In this document: piece after piece, positions 53,988 through 61,782 of the stretch
Layout of the letters: each line of letters begins with the position of its first letter
How positions within the stretch are numbered: position 1 is the first letter of the stretch
Translations under genes and position numbers: made by a program
Assembly: GCF_016862555.1 (NCBI RefSeq)
Contig: NZ_BONE01000028.1
Coordinates: 37,665-101,664 of the forward strand
Length of the DNA stretch: 64,000 nucleotides
Direction: 5' to 3'
Origin: Asanoa siamensis
GTDB taxonomy: Bacteria > Actinomycetota > Actinomycetes > Mycobacteriales > Micromonosporaceae
Notes under the pieces: model-generated
Told to the model about the DNA's origin: nothing
Database searches by the model: none
The model's input: the letters and a program-made list of their open reading frames with translations, nothing else

Positions 53988-55454
53988 TCAGATCTCGACG
54001 CTGGAGTAGCGGTTGTGGACCTCTCGCAGCGGGTCACGGGCTTTCCCGAGAGCCCCCGCGACGTCGGGATGGCGTTTCTGCAGCCACCACCCGCGGACCA
54101 ATCCGGCGATCGCCACGGCCGCGATCACCGAGATCAAGATCCATCCCATTGGCGCCTGGGCGGGGTCGTCGCTCGGTCCGAGGACGAGCGCGTCGGCGTT
54201 GGTCAGCATCACCACGAAGATCACGGCCATGGCGAGACCACCCAAAATGGGCGCGACCTTAGCGGGCCACATCCCGACCCGGCCACCCTCGACTTTGCCC
54301 TTGCGGTGGAAGGCGATGATGCCGACGCAGGTCAGCCCCATCACAGAGATCAGGCAAAGTGCGGCACCAGCAGCGCCCACCGAGAAGAGCTGATTCGCGT
54401 CGACCCCGGCCACGGCGCAGCCGACGATTACCATGAGCCCGACGGCGTTTTGTCCCCGCGACCCGCCGATCGGGACACCGATGCCTCTGACTGCGGCCAG
54501 CGCCGGTGGCAAGGCGCCCTCACGCGCCAGTGCGAAGGTGTAGCGCGCGACCGCCTGGTGGAAGGACAGTCCAGCGGCGAGGATGCTGGTAACCAGTAGG
54601 ATGCGGGACAGGCCAGATACGACCGGTCCGAATGCTTGGTCGAGAACCTGGTAGACCACCTCAGGCCCGGCATCGGATGTCCGGGGCCCAACCGCGTTGA
54701 CCATGGCGACCGACGCGACCGTGAGCATCCCACCCAGTGCCAGCAGCGCGGTGAAAGTCGCGGCTGCGGTCAGCCGTGGAGTGCGGGCTTCCTCTGCGTA
54801 GGCTGCCGCGGTCTCGAACCCGGTGAAGCTGGCGATGACAAGCGCGATGACGAAGCCGGCGCCCGGACCTGCGACGTTGGACGGTGACAGCGGGGACAGA
54901 TCCAAAGACCCGCGTGCGGGGTTGGCCAGGGCGGCGACGCAGAAGGCGATCACGACGAACATTTCCACGCCGAGGAACCACTTCAGGACCAGCGCGGCGT
55001 CCCGCACGTGGAGACGCCCCAGAACTCCGATCAGCGCCCACGCCAGCAGCGCCCAGACCCACCACTCGACACCGAACGGCATCGCCGCGAGCTGCAAGCC
55101 CAACAGGCCGTACAAACACACCTGGATTCCGTTGTAACCGACCAGCACCACGAACGCGGCCGCGAGTCCGCGTGCGGGTCCGAGCCCCTGCGCAACAAAC
55201 GCATACAGGGGGGCGGTGTGCGGAAGATGGGGAGCCATCGACGTGTAGGCGGCCGCGAAGAGCAGAAGCCCGACGGTCGCGCCGACGAACGCCAGAGCGA
55301 TTCCCGTGATGCCGGTAGCAGCCAGCGCGCCACCGATGCCGCCGACTACCGCCGTCAACGGAGCCGCGGCGGTCAAAGCAAACGACGTCAGCTCAGGGCC
55401 GGACAGGGTCTTGCGGTCAAGACCCCGCGCAACGCCAACAATCGACCGGGTCAT
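53988..55454 (-). CDS. APC-family amino-acid permease (module 2)
   Basis: A 488-residue transporter with about 12 helices. Helix 1 reads LTAAAPLTAVVGGIGGALAA, and the loop after helix 6 has EEARTPRLTAAATFTALLAL. Its regions match the module-1 permease (GYNGIQVCLYG against AYNLMQVGLYG; FHQAVARYTFALAREGALPP against FHHTVARYSYALGREQVLPP). Start overlaps the upstream small gene as ATGA (55451-55454). Amino-acid uptake or substrate/amine exchange for the decarboxylase is the likely job. Confidence 0.84.
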   Translation of the reverse strand: MTRSIVGVARGLDRKTLSGPELTSFALTAAAPLTAVVGGIGGALAATGITGIALAFVGATVGLLLFAAAYTSMAPHLPHTAPLYAFVAQGLGPARGLAAAFVVLVGYNGIQVCLYGLLGLQLAAMPFGVEWWVWALLAWALIGVLGRLHVRDAALVLKWFLGVEMFVVIAFCVAALANPARGSLDLSPLSPSNVAGPGAGFVIALVIASFTGFETAAAYAEEARTPRLTAAATFTALLALGGMLTVASVAMVNAVGPRTSDAGPEVVYQVLDQAFGPVVSGLSRILLVTSILAAGLSFHQAVARYTFALAREGALPPALAAVRGIGVPIGGSRGQNAVGLMVIVGCAVAGVDANQLFSVGAAGAALCLISVMGLTCVGIIAFHRKGKVEGGRVGMWPAKVAPILGGLAMAVIFVVMLTNADALVLGPSDDPAQAPMGWILISVIAAVAIAGLVRGWWLQKRHPDVAGALGKARDPLREVHNRYSSVEI

Positions 55455-55708
55455 CGGTCTGCAGCCCTGAGGATCTCAGCCGCAGTGGACGGCTTCGGGC
55501 AACTCGGCGACCGGCAAAGGTCCCGGCGCAGATGAAGATCGAGGTCGTTGAGGCTGATCTCGACGACGCCGATGTCCGCGACACTCAGCGGACCACGCTG
55601 ATAGAAGGTCAGCACTCCACCAAGCAGAGGCCGGACCTCCGCAGCAGTGGCCCTCGGCGAGCCGAAGACGTGCGTGCCATCACGGAAATCGATACGGACG
55701 GCTGCCAT
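55451..55708 (-). CDS. Small unknown protein, first gene of the module-2 operon
   Basis: An 85-residue protein from ATG 55708 (MAAVRIDFRDGTHVFGSPRA; LTFYQRGPLSVADIGVVEIS; CRSPSC). A longer form from ATG 55819 is possible, since MPWERKVVDLLAGTGWYGFL also reads well, but neither start has a strong ribosome site (GAGG about ten bases before 55708). A C-x4-C pair near the end may bind metal. It overlaps the permease gene. Confidence 0.5.
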   Translation of the reverse strand: MAAVRIDFRDGTHVFGSPRATAAEVRPLLGGVLTFYQRGPLSVADIGVVEISLNDLDLHLRRDLCRSPSCPKPSTAAEILRAADR

Positions 55709-55960
55709 GGCCGCAGACCTCGCCGGCGGCCTGGACACGAGTCTGCGCCCTCGTCCCCGTAGGAAGCCGTACCAACCGGTGCCAGCCAACAAGTCCACAA
55801 CTTTCCTCTCCCAGGGCATGACGGGATGGCGCGACGACCCGGCGGTCGCCTGCGGAGGTGCGGGGTTACCGGTCGCCGTCAGCGCGGGCCAAGGAGATCC
55901 ATGGTGACCAGCGATGACGGCAGCGCTACGCAAAGCACGCTATTGATTGCGATCATCACT

Positions 55961-55980
55961 CGCTACTACACAGGTAGCAG
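55961..55980 (+). promoter_or_regulatory. Shared 20-bp operator-like motif, copy B
   Basis: CGCTACTACACAGGTAGCAG, identical to the minus strand at 38207-38226. It contains GCTAC-N7-GTAGC, is preceded by TTGC at the same distance as copy A, and ends 23 bases before the XRE start. It lies in the divergent gap between the XRE gene and the module-2 operon and could control both. Confidence 0.68.
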
Positions 55981-56003
55981 TCTCGGCAGCTACCCTCGCT
56001 GGC

Positions 56004-57236
56004 ATGGAGCAAGTAGCTGAACCGACCATCCTGCGCGGAATCGGCGCCAACATCGCCACCCACCGACGCGCTGCTTCCGTAACGCAGTCTGACCTTGCTG
56101 CCCGGATCGGAAAGTCCGTGCAATGGGTTTCCGCAGTCGAGCAAGGGCGCCGCCACGCAGATCGTCTGACCGACCTTATTCGCATCGCCCAGGTAGTGGG
56201 TTGCGCAGTCGAGGACCTCATCGGGCGTCCCGTAGAGACGCTCGCTCGTGGTGGCCACCCGCGCGCCGACGCGGTGTCTGCCGTACGGGAAGTCATCATG
56301 CGTGCCGCCGTACCGATCCCCAGGGCGGAACTTGTGCCGGATCTAGAGGACGTCAGTACGCGCGTTGCGGACGCGTGGACCGTCTGGCACCAGTCACCGA
56401 CCGCTCACTCAATCCTCGGCGGCGTCCTTCCCAGCCTGATTCGAGATGCCAATGCGGCATATCGTCACGGATCAGACCCAAGGGCTGCAGCTCGAAACCT
56501 CTCCGGCGCCTACCAAATTACCCGTCAATGGCTGCACCACGTTCCCGACGGTGACCTGGCTTGGGTAGCTGCGGAACGGGCGATGAGTGCAGCCCGCGAG
56601 GCCGACGACCCGCATCTCATCGCACTCGGCGCCTGGGCGCTATCAGCGTCCTACCGTCGTGCTGGCCAGCAGGACGAGGCAACACGGCTCTGCCTCGCCG
56701 CAGCCGACGAGCTGAGGACGCGCCTAAACGACGATGACCCTCAAACGGATCTGTTGGCGGACTATGGGATGCTTCATCTCGCGGCAGCTGTAAGCGCGGC
56801 GCAGTCGGACGAGGATGGGCGCGCCTGGGCACTTCACCGCGTCGCAGACGACGCCGCGCGTGCTTTGGGAGCCCGTTACGATCCGTGGACCGCGTTCGGC
56901 AGAGGCAATGTGGACATCCACGGCCTAGCGATCAGCGCCGAACTCGGCAAAGCCGACAGCGTAGTGGATTATGCGTCCCGATTGGAGATCGACAACGTGC
57001 CGAGCGTAGAACGGCGCGCTGCTGCGCTGATTAATACGGCTCGAGGATACGTCCGGCGTCGTGAAGATGAGTCTGCGGCCCTCGTATTGCTCGACGCTGA
57101 GAACATTTCGCGCGACGAAGTTCATGACTCAACGCTGGTCCGCGAGCTTCTTCTGGAACTTCTGCATCGAGATCGCGCTCGCGCCCGCGCACACATCCGG
57201 GGACTTGCTCAACGCTGCGGACTTATCGCCGCGTAA
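56004..57236 (+). CDS. XRE regulator with TPR-like C-terminal domain
   Basis: A 410-residue protein. The N-terminal HTH (about 10-70) reads GIGANIATHRRAASVTQSDL, ARIGKSVQWVSAVEQGRRHA and LTDLIRIAQVVGCAVEDLIG. The rest (about 100-410) is a helical repeat domain (HSILGGVLPSLIRDANAAYR; NLSGAYQITRQWLHHVPDGD), as in actinomycete XRE regulators that sense small molecules or peptides. Start at ATG 56004; the open frame reaches back to 55947 through the shared motif. It diverges from the module-2 operon and is its most probable regulator, perhaps acting at 55961-55980. Confidence 0.82.
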   Translation: MEQVAEPTILRGIGANIATHRRAASVTQSDLAARIGKSVQWVSAVEQGRRHADRLTDLIRIAQVVGCAVEDLIGRPVETLARGGHPRADAVSAVREVIMRAAVPIPRAELVPDLEDVSTRVADAWTVWHQSPTAHSILGGVLPSLIRDANAAYRHGSDPRAAARNLSGAYQITRQWLHHVPDGDLAWVAAERAMSAAREADDPHLIALGAWALSASYRRAGQQDEATRLCLAAADELRTRLNDDDPQTDLLADYGMLHLAAAVSAAQSDEDGRAWALHRVADDAARALGARYDPWTAFGRGNVDIHGLAISAELGKADSVVDYASRLEIDNVPSVERRAAALINTARGYVRRREDESAALVLLDAENISRDEVHDSTLVRELLLELLHRDRARARAHIRGLAQRCGLIAA

Positions 57237-57243
57237 AGTGCAA

Positions 57244-57280
57244 GGCCGGCCAGGCGCGCGATTGCGGCCCCTGGCCGGCC
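57244..57280. terminator. Hairpin terminator after the XRE gene
   Basis: GGCCGGCCAGG (57244-57254) pairs with CCTGGCCGGCC (57270-57280), an 11-bp stem, followed by AATTGTAAAA. It lies eight bases after the XRE stop and before the convergent NnrD-type gene. Confidence 0.65.
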
Positions 57281-57430
57281 AATTGTAAAAAGCGCTCTCG
57301 CGGATCGGCGCAGCGTTGCGGGCGGTCCTGGCCGGAGTTGCCAAGAGGAGCCGAATGCACCTCTGCGGTCCTCGCATAGCGCGGTGGTGCTGAGCGTCGC
57401 ACCTTCCCGCGCATGTGCTCGTCGCCGCGC

Positions 57431-58954
57431 CTAGTGATGCAGGAGCTCGGCTACGACTCCTGGGATGGCATCCGCCATCGCGCTGGCGCTCACAGGACCC
57501 CCGTTCGAGGCATGGTTACCCGCCACCCCGTGCACGAGTGCAGCCATCGCGCCGGCGTCCGGTGCTTTGATCCCTGCTGCCATTAGCGCACCTGCGACGC
57601 CAGCCAGTACGTCGCCCGATCCGGCGGTCGCCATCCACGACGTTCCGTCGCTTTGGCTATACATCCACCCGCTGGGACTGGCGATAAGCGTCGTGGAACC
57701 CTTAAGGAGGACCGTCGCTTCGGTCTCTGCCGCTAGCCATGCAGCATGATGCATCGGTCGAGACTCGACATCGGCCCTGCTGACGTGGTGTCCAAGAAGA
57801 CCGAGCATTCGGGCCAGCTCGCCGGCGTGAGGTGTCATCAGAATGCCATCGGCTCCGATCGGCCTCGTCCCCGCCGACCGCCGTCGGACACACTCTTCTA
57901 GTGCCCCAGCGTCAACGACACATGGCAACCCAGAATCAAGCGCTTGGGCGATACCCCGATCTTGGGTCTCGTCGGATTCCACGCCTGATCCGAGCAACCA
58001 GGCCTGCACTCTGCCGAGACCGGGGACCGCTTCGGGCACTGCCAGGATGACGTGGTCGGTGACCCGCGGTGGCCCTACGTAGCGGACAACGCCAACGCCT
58101 GCGCGAACCGCGCCGCGTGCAGCGAGAACGGCGGCGCCAGGGTAGGTGTCGGATCCGGCGATGACTCCGAGAACTCCACGCGTGTACTTATGATCCGGCC
58201 GTGCGGGCACCGGCCAGCGGGCAGCTACGCCCGTCCTCGTCAGCCGCCGCAGCGGAGCTCTCTCCGGGAGATCGTTTCCCAACCCAACGTCGACGAGTAC
58301 GGTTCGGCCTGCGGCATGCGCCGCCGGGGGAGCAAAGAGGCAGGGCTTGAACGTGCCAAACGTGACGGTGACATCCGCTGTGACGTGAGATCCTACGATC
58401 TCGCCGGTGTCTGGATCGACGCCGCTCGGAAGGTCAACGGCTATGACGGGCACCCCTCTGGGGATGGCGTCAACCAACGCGTCTGCTGGGCTTCGGAGCC
58501 CGCCATTGCCACGATCCCCAACTATGCCGTCGACGATGAGGTCTGCAGCGGACAACGCATCGAACGCCGCCTTGCTGCCTTCGTCCGAGAGCGCGTCGAG
58601 GACGCTTCCACCTAGTCGTCTTAGCTCAGAGAGTCCGGGCACGTAGGCATCAGTGCCCACTAGCACCGCATCCACGTGCGCTCCGCGGCCACGGAGGCGG
58701 GCACCTGCGACAAGGGCGTCGGCGCCGTTTTTTCCTACGCCTACCAAGAGAAGTACGCGACAGCCATAGACCCTCCGGTGACGTTCGATCAGTATCCGCG
58801 TACATTCAGCCGCGAGGCCGGCGGCTGCTCTCTGGATCAGTACGTCGTCCATTCTGGAACGAGCTAGCACCCGAGACACCGCACCCCGAACGTCGGCGCT
58901 GCGGTGTGCCTCCAAGACTTCAGCCGATTTCACCGGTACAGGTTTCCACACCAC
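57431..58954 (-). CDS. nnr: Bifunctional NAD(P)H-hydrate epimerase/dehydratase
   Basis: A 507-residue two-domain repair enzyme converting damaged NAD(P)HX back to NAD(P)H. The N-terminal YjeF_N epimerase (about 10-215) has VLLLVGVGKNGADALVAGAR, IVDGIVGDRGNGGL and DLPSGVDPDTGE. The C-terminal ADP/ATP-dependent dehydratase (about 235-505) has HKYTRGVLGVIAGSDTYPGA, MTPHAGELARMLG, LLKGSTTLIA and GSGDVLAGVAGALMAAG, the nucleotide-binding loop. Usual length. Normally a chromosomal housekeeping gene, so it may mark chromosome flanking the accessory region. GTG start at 58954. Confidence 0.9.
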   Translation of the reverse strand: MVWKPVPVKSAEVLEAHRSADVRGAVSRVLARSRMDDVLIQRAAAGLAAECTRILIERHRRVYGCRVLLLVGVGKNGADALVAGARLRGRGAHVDAVLVGTDAYVPGLSELRRLGGSVLDALSDEGSKAAFDALSAADLIVDGIVGDRGNGGLRSPADALVDAIPRGVPVIAVDLPSGVDPDTGEIVGSHVTADVTVTFGTFKPCLFAPPAAHAAGRTVLVDVGLGNDLPERAPLRRLTRTGVAARWPVPARPDHKYTRGVLGVIAGSDTYPGAAVLAARGAVRAGVGVVRYVGPPRVTDHVILAVPEAVPGLGRVQAWLLGSGVESDETQDRGIAQALDSGLPCVVDAGALEECVRRRSAGTRPIGADGILMTPHAGELARMLGLLGHHVSRADVESRPMHHAAWLAAETEATVLLKGSTTLIASPSGWMYSQSDGTSWMATAGSGDVLAGVAGALMAAGIKAPDAGAMAALVHGVAGNHASNGGPVSASAMADAIPGVVAELLHH

Positions 58955-59026
58955 GCTTGGGAAGGCCGTACCCGAGGCAGCGACGGCAACCAGTTGACAT
59001 AAGACAAGTTATCAACCACCTAGGCC

Positions 59027-59318
59027 TCACCGTGGGGCTCGGCACCGTACCGGGTTGAAAAGCGTCCATCGCCAGTCCCGGTCGTCGCGGATGAACAGCA
59101 GGCCGCACCCGTGTCGCGCTGCGCAACGGACGGCGCCAGTGCCTGCTCGGCTGCGAGCTGCTCGAGCAGCTGCTCGACCTGGGCGCGCTGAGCCGTTCGG
59201 CGGCGGCCGCCGACCAGCGCCCGCCGGCGACGTCCGGCGCCGGCAGCAGCCGCAGCTCGCGGGCGCGGTCGATCTCGAGCGGGCCGAAATCCGTTCGGCC
59301 TGCGGTCGGCTGGGACAC
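59027..59318 (-). pseudogene. Frameshifted small gene of unknown family
   Basis: Coding character runs through three frames: from GTG 59318 (GGAGAA upstream) GRTDFGPLEIDRARELRLLP and VAGGRWSAAAAERL; then RAQVEQLLEQLAAEQALAPS; then HGCGLLFIRDDRDWRWTLFN and PVRCRAPR to a stop at 59027-59029. Two frame changes are needed, by decay or sequencing indels. It lies 20 bases after the next gene upstream, so the two once formed an operon. Product unknown, about 97 residues if restored. Confidence 0.5.
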
Positions 59319-59338
59319 CAGATTCTCCGTCGCGCTGG

Positions 59339-60016
59339 TCAGGCGGGAACGGGTGCGTCGCTGTCGGCGGGAATGAAAGAGGTAGCGCGGTAGGCGGCCG
59401 CGCGGACCAGGTCACCGGTGGAGACGATCGGACCCGGGCGGCTCCGGGCGCGCCGCTGCACCGTGGCGGTGAGGTCGTCGGCCGGCAACGTGTAGAGCTC
59501 GACGGCCAGTGCGCCCATCTCGCGCAACAGGTCGAGCGGGAAGAAGGCGGTTGTCTCGTCGGACAGCCGCTGCAGGTGGGTGGTGGCGCGCAGGCTCACC
59601 CAGTAAGAGACCCGGCGGACGTGCTCGCCGAGCTCGTCGGGCAGCAGGATCGTCAAGCGGCCTTCCCCGCCGCGGTGGTGCGCATACCCGGACGTGCCCC
59701 ACCGCCGGCCCGGCATCCGATCCTGCCCATCGGGCACTGGCCGGAAGGTCCGGCCAGCCCAGCCAGTCGCGCCCATCAGCCTGGACAAGTGCGCGCTGAC
59801 CAGCGCGGACCGGGATGCGAGGACTTCGTGTCGGCGGCGCCGGTCGTCACGCTCGGCGTACAACCTCGCGACCGCCGCTCGGCGCTGCGCCGCCGTCAGA
59901 TCCCGCTGGCGGATCTCCAGCCGTTGCTCACCCAGCCAGCCGCGCTCCCGGATGAGGTCAGCGCCTACCAGTTCCGCCAGCCGATCGGGGACCGCCGGAT
60001 CGACTGCCACAACCAT
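59339..60016 (-). CDS. Unknown 225-residue protein divergent from the DprA/ComF pair
   Basis: ATG 60016 follows GGGGGG by seven bases (frame open to 60064). The N-terminal half is helical and highly basic (LIRERGWLGEQRLEIRQRDL; RRAAVARLYAERDDRRRRHE), with a beta segment in the middle (EGRLTILLPDELGEHVRRVS) and helical C-terminal parts (FFPLDLLREMGALAVELYTL). No signal peptide or known motif. It shares its upstream region, including the 17-bp semi-palindrome, with the DprA-like gene. Confidence 0.6.
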   Translation of the reverse strand: MVVAVDPAVPDRLAELVGADLIRERGWLGEQRLEIRQRDLTAAQRRAAVARLYAERDDRRRRHEVLASRSALVSAHLSRLMGATGWAGRTFRPVPDGQDRMPGRRWGTSGYAHHRGGEGRLTILLPDELGEHVRRVSYWVSLRATTHLQRLSDETTAFFPLDLLREMGALAVELYTLPADDLTATVQRRARSRPGPIVSTGDLVRAAAYRATSFIPADSDAPVPA

Positions 60017-60095
60017 CTTCACGCCCCCCACCGTAGGGGAATCTCGCACGCCACTGCAACTCACGTTTGTCCAGTTCAGAGCGCTCTCGTCGATA

Positions 60096-60112
60096 ATCTA
60101 TCTGTACTGATA
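60096..60112. promoter_or_regulatory. 17-bp semi-palindrome, left copy
   Basis: ATCTATCTGTACTGATA, repeated exactly at 61475-61491. Its core TATCTGTACTGATA is a palindrome apart from one central T/T pair. The left copy lies in the divergent promoter region between 60016 and 60219 and ends in TGATAAT, a possible -10 element. Probable operator or promoter. Confidence 0.6.
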
Positions 60113-60218
60113 ATGGTGGGCTGGCGGGAGAGGACGGATTCTTTCGGCGGTGGCCCGCAGGCCGGCGCTGCGAACGGTGGCCGTAACCTCGCACCCGGGC
60201 GACCGGAAGGAGATGGCG

Positions 60219-60812
60219 TTGGAGCGCGACCGAGACAAGCTCCTGCTGCTGTGCGCGGTGCACCATCCCGACCACGGCCGCATCGACTGGCAGCTGTTGG
60301 CGCGCACCGCCCAGGCCAGGGCAGGTCTCGGGCAATGGCTCTCCGGGCAGGTGCCTGAGCGGTCGCCCAAGGCGACCAAGGCGCAGCGGGTGCTGACCTG
60401 GGCACTGGCCGACCGTCGCGCGATGGCGGCAGCGGAGGAGTTCGTCGAGAAGCAGCTCGAGGCTGCGCAGCAGCGCGGCGCGGCACTGACCACCGTCCTG
60501 GACGAGGACTACCCGGTCAACCTGCGGCTGGTCCCCGACGCGCCGCCGTTCCTGTTCTACCGGGGTGTTCTTACTCCGGCCGATGCCCGCTCGGCTGCCG
60601 TGGTCGGCACCCGTAAGGCCAGCGCAGAGGGCTTGTCCCGGGCCGCGGGCGGAACCGCCTGGCTTTCCCGACTGCCCACGGTGTCCCTACCGCCGCGGCG
60701 GGCCGGTAGCGACCTGCATCGCCTGTGTCCGCGAGACGGTTCCGCCACCGCCACGGCTGCGCTGCAGGGTCTGCCAGCAACAGCTGGATCGGCCCGGGCG
60801 GCCGTGCCGTAA
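60219..60812 (+). pseudogene. Truncated DprA/Smf-like protein
   Basis: A DNA-processing protein that normally binds ssDNA through an SLOG/Rossmann domain. From TTG 60219 (AAGGAG six bases upstream) the N-terminal helical domain is present, then TTVLDEDYPVNLRLVPDAPP, FLFYRGVLTPADA and SAAVVGTRKASAEG, the first strand of the Rossmann fold. After about 60640 the match stops: the remaining 55 residues are an out-of-frame reading of the ComF-like gene. The catalytic-like core is therefore lost by a deletion joining dprA to comF. Starts at 60150, 60177 and 60213 are alternatives. Confidence 0.7.
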
Positions 60813-61377
60813 CCGGCTGTGTCTGGTACCGCGGCAGGGTCGCGGGTTCAACCAGATTCGCGCCATCTCGGTGCATACCTCGCCGCTGGCCGAGGCCCTG
60901 CGGGAGTTCAAGTACGGCGGTAAACGCACCTGGAGGTTGGTTTTCGGTCGGCTGTTGCTCGGCTGGTTGGAGGATCATCCGCGTTGGGCAGGGCGCATCG
61001 ACCTGATCCTGCCCAACCCGTCCTACCGTGCGCGAACTCCGTACCCGCACGTGGAGTTGGTCCTGGCGGCCGCCGCCGCCGCAGATGACCAGCGCCGGTG
61101 GCCGATCCACTCGAGCGGGTTGGTCAAGGTCCAGCGCACACCGCGCTCCGCCGGCGGCAACAGCGCGGATAAACGGGAGGCGGCGCGGCGACACGCCGCC
61201 GCGGTGCGCATCCGCCGCGGTCTCCGCGACGAGCTCGCCGGCGCCAGGGTTTTGCTGTTCGATGACGTGCTCACCACGGGCGCCCAGCTCGACGCGGTCG
61301 GTCGCAAGCTGCAGCAGCGCTGGGGCGTCGAGCGGGTGGACGGCCTGGTCCTCGCCCGGCACCCCTGGCAGCCCTGA
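60565..61377 (+). CDS. ComF-like phosphoribosyltransferase (start uncertain)
   Basis: From about 60661 the protein has the ComF/PRTase layout: zinc-finger region FPDCPRCPYRRGG, CIACVRETV, CRVCQQQL and CRNRLCL; then EALREFKYGGKRTWRLVFGR, DLILPNPSYRARTPYPHVEL, and the PRPP-binding motif VLLFDDVLTTGAQLDAVGRK. The first about 30 residues from GTG 60565 are just the other frame of dprA, so the native start was probably lost when the two genes were joined. Similar PRTases in actinobacteria occur near DprA or helicase genes and may modify nucleotides; function inferred. Confidence 0.68.
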   Translation: MFLLRPMPARLPWSAPVRPAQRACPGPRAEPPGFPDCPRCPYRRGGPVATCIACVRETVPPPPRLRCRVCQQQLDRPGRPCRNRLCLVPRQGRGFNQIRAISVHTSPLAEALREFKYGGKRTWRLVFGRLLLGWLEDHPRWAGRIDLILPNPSYRARTPYPHVELVLAAAAAADDQRRWPIHSSGLVKVQRTPRSAGGNSADKREAARRHAAAVRIRRGLRDELAGARVLLFDDVLTTGAQLDAVGRKLQQRWGVERVDGLVLARHPWQP

Positions 61378-61474
61378 TTCGCGAGCAGGTGGTCCTGCCC
61401 GCACTCCCGCGCGGGGCTAGGTCGATGGCGATCCACCCCCACCGGATCCGGTGGCCTGCGAAGATGTCATCGGC

Positions 61475-61491
61475 ATCTATCTGTACTGATA
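61475..61491. promoter_or_regulatory. 17-bp semi-palindrome, right copy
   Basis: Exact repeat of 60096-60112, placed 98 bases after the ComF-like stop. No intact plus-strand gene follows, so here it may be an orphan promoter or the right boundary of a small cassette. Confidence 0.55.
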
Positions 61492-61617
61492 GAGCGAGGA
61501 TCCGACGGTGGGAGGCGGCCGGCTGCCCGCCGCCCCCCATAGCGCCCCGGCGAAGGCGACGTCGACGCCTCCGGCTCGGCAGCACCATCGCTACGAGGAC
61601 CGGATGCCGCTGCCGGG

Positions 61618-61755
61618 GATGGTGATCTGGCCGCCATGGCCATGTGTGCGGGCCAGTCCGTGAACCTGGTGCACGAGACCCTCCCCGTGGCCCGCCTGGT
61701 CCGCGCCCTGGTCGAGAAGGCCGCCGCGACGATCGAATCGCTGTGGCCGCGATGA
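61618..61755 (+). pseudogene. C-terminal remnant of a nitronate monooxygenase-like flavin oxidoreductase
   Basis: Translation reads DGDLAAMAMCAGQSVNLVHE, TLPVARLVRALVEKAAATIE and SLWPR before a TGA. The CAGQSVxLVHE-x-LP-VARLV segment looks like the C-terminus of NAD(P)H-dependent flavin oxidoreductases of the nitronate monooxygenase family. The FMN-binding barrel is missing upstream, so this is a fragment that marks a recombination edge. Confidence 0.45.
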
Positions 61756-61782
61756 CCCGATCGGGAAACGGAGTCAAACCCG

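Noticed and set aside
58994..59015. Imperfect palindrome TTGACATAAGACAAGTTATCAA upstream of the NAD(P)HX repair gene
   Set aside because: Arms match only partly and no promoter pair with proper spacing could be placed.
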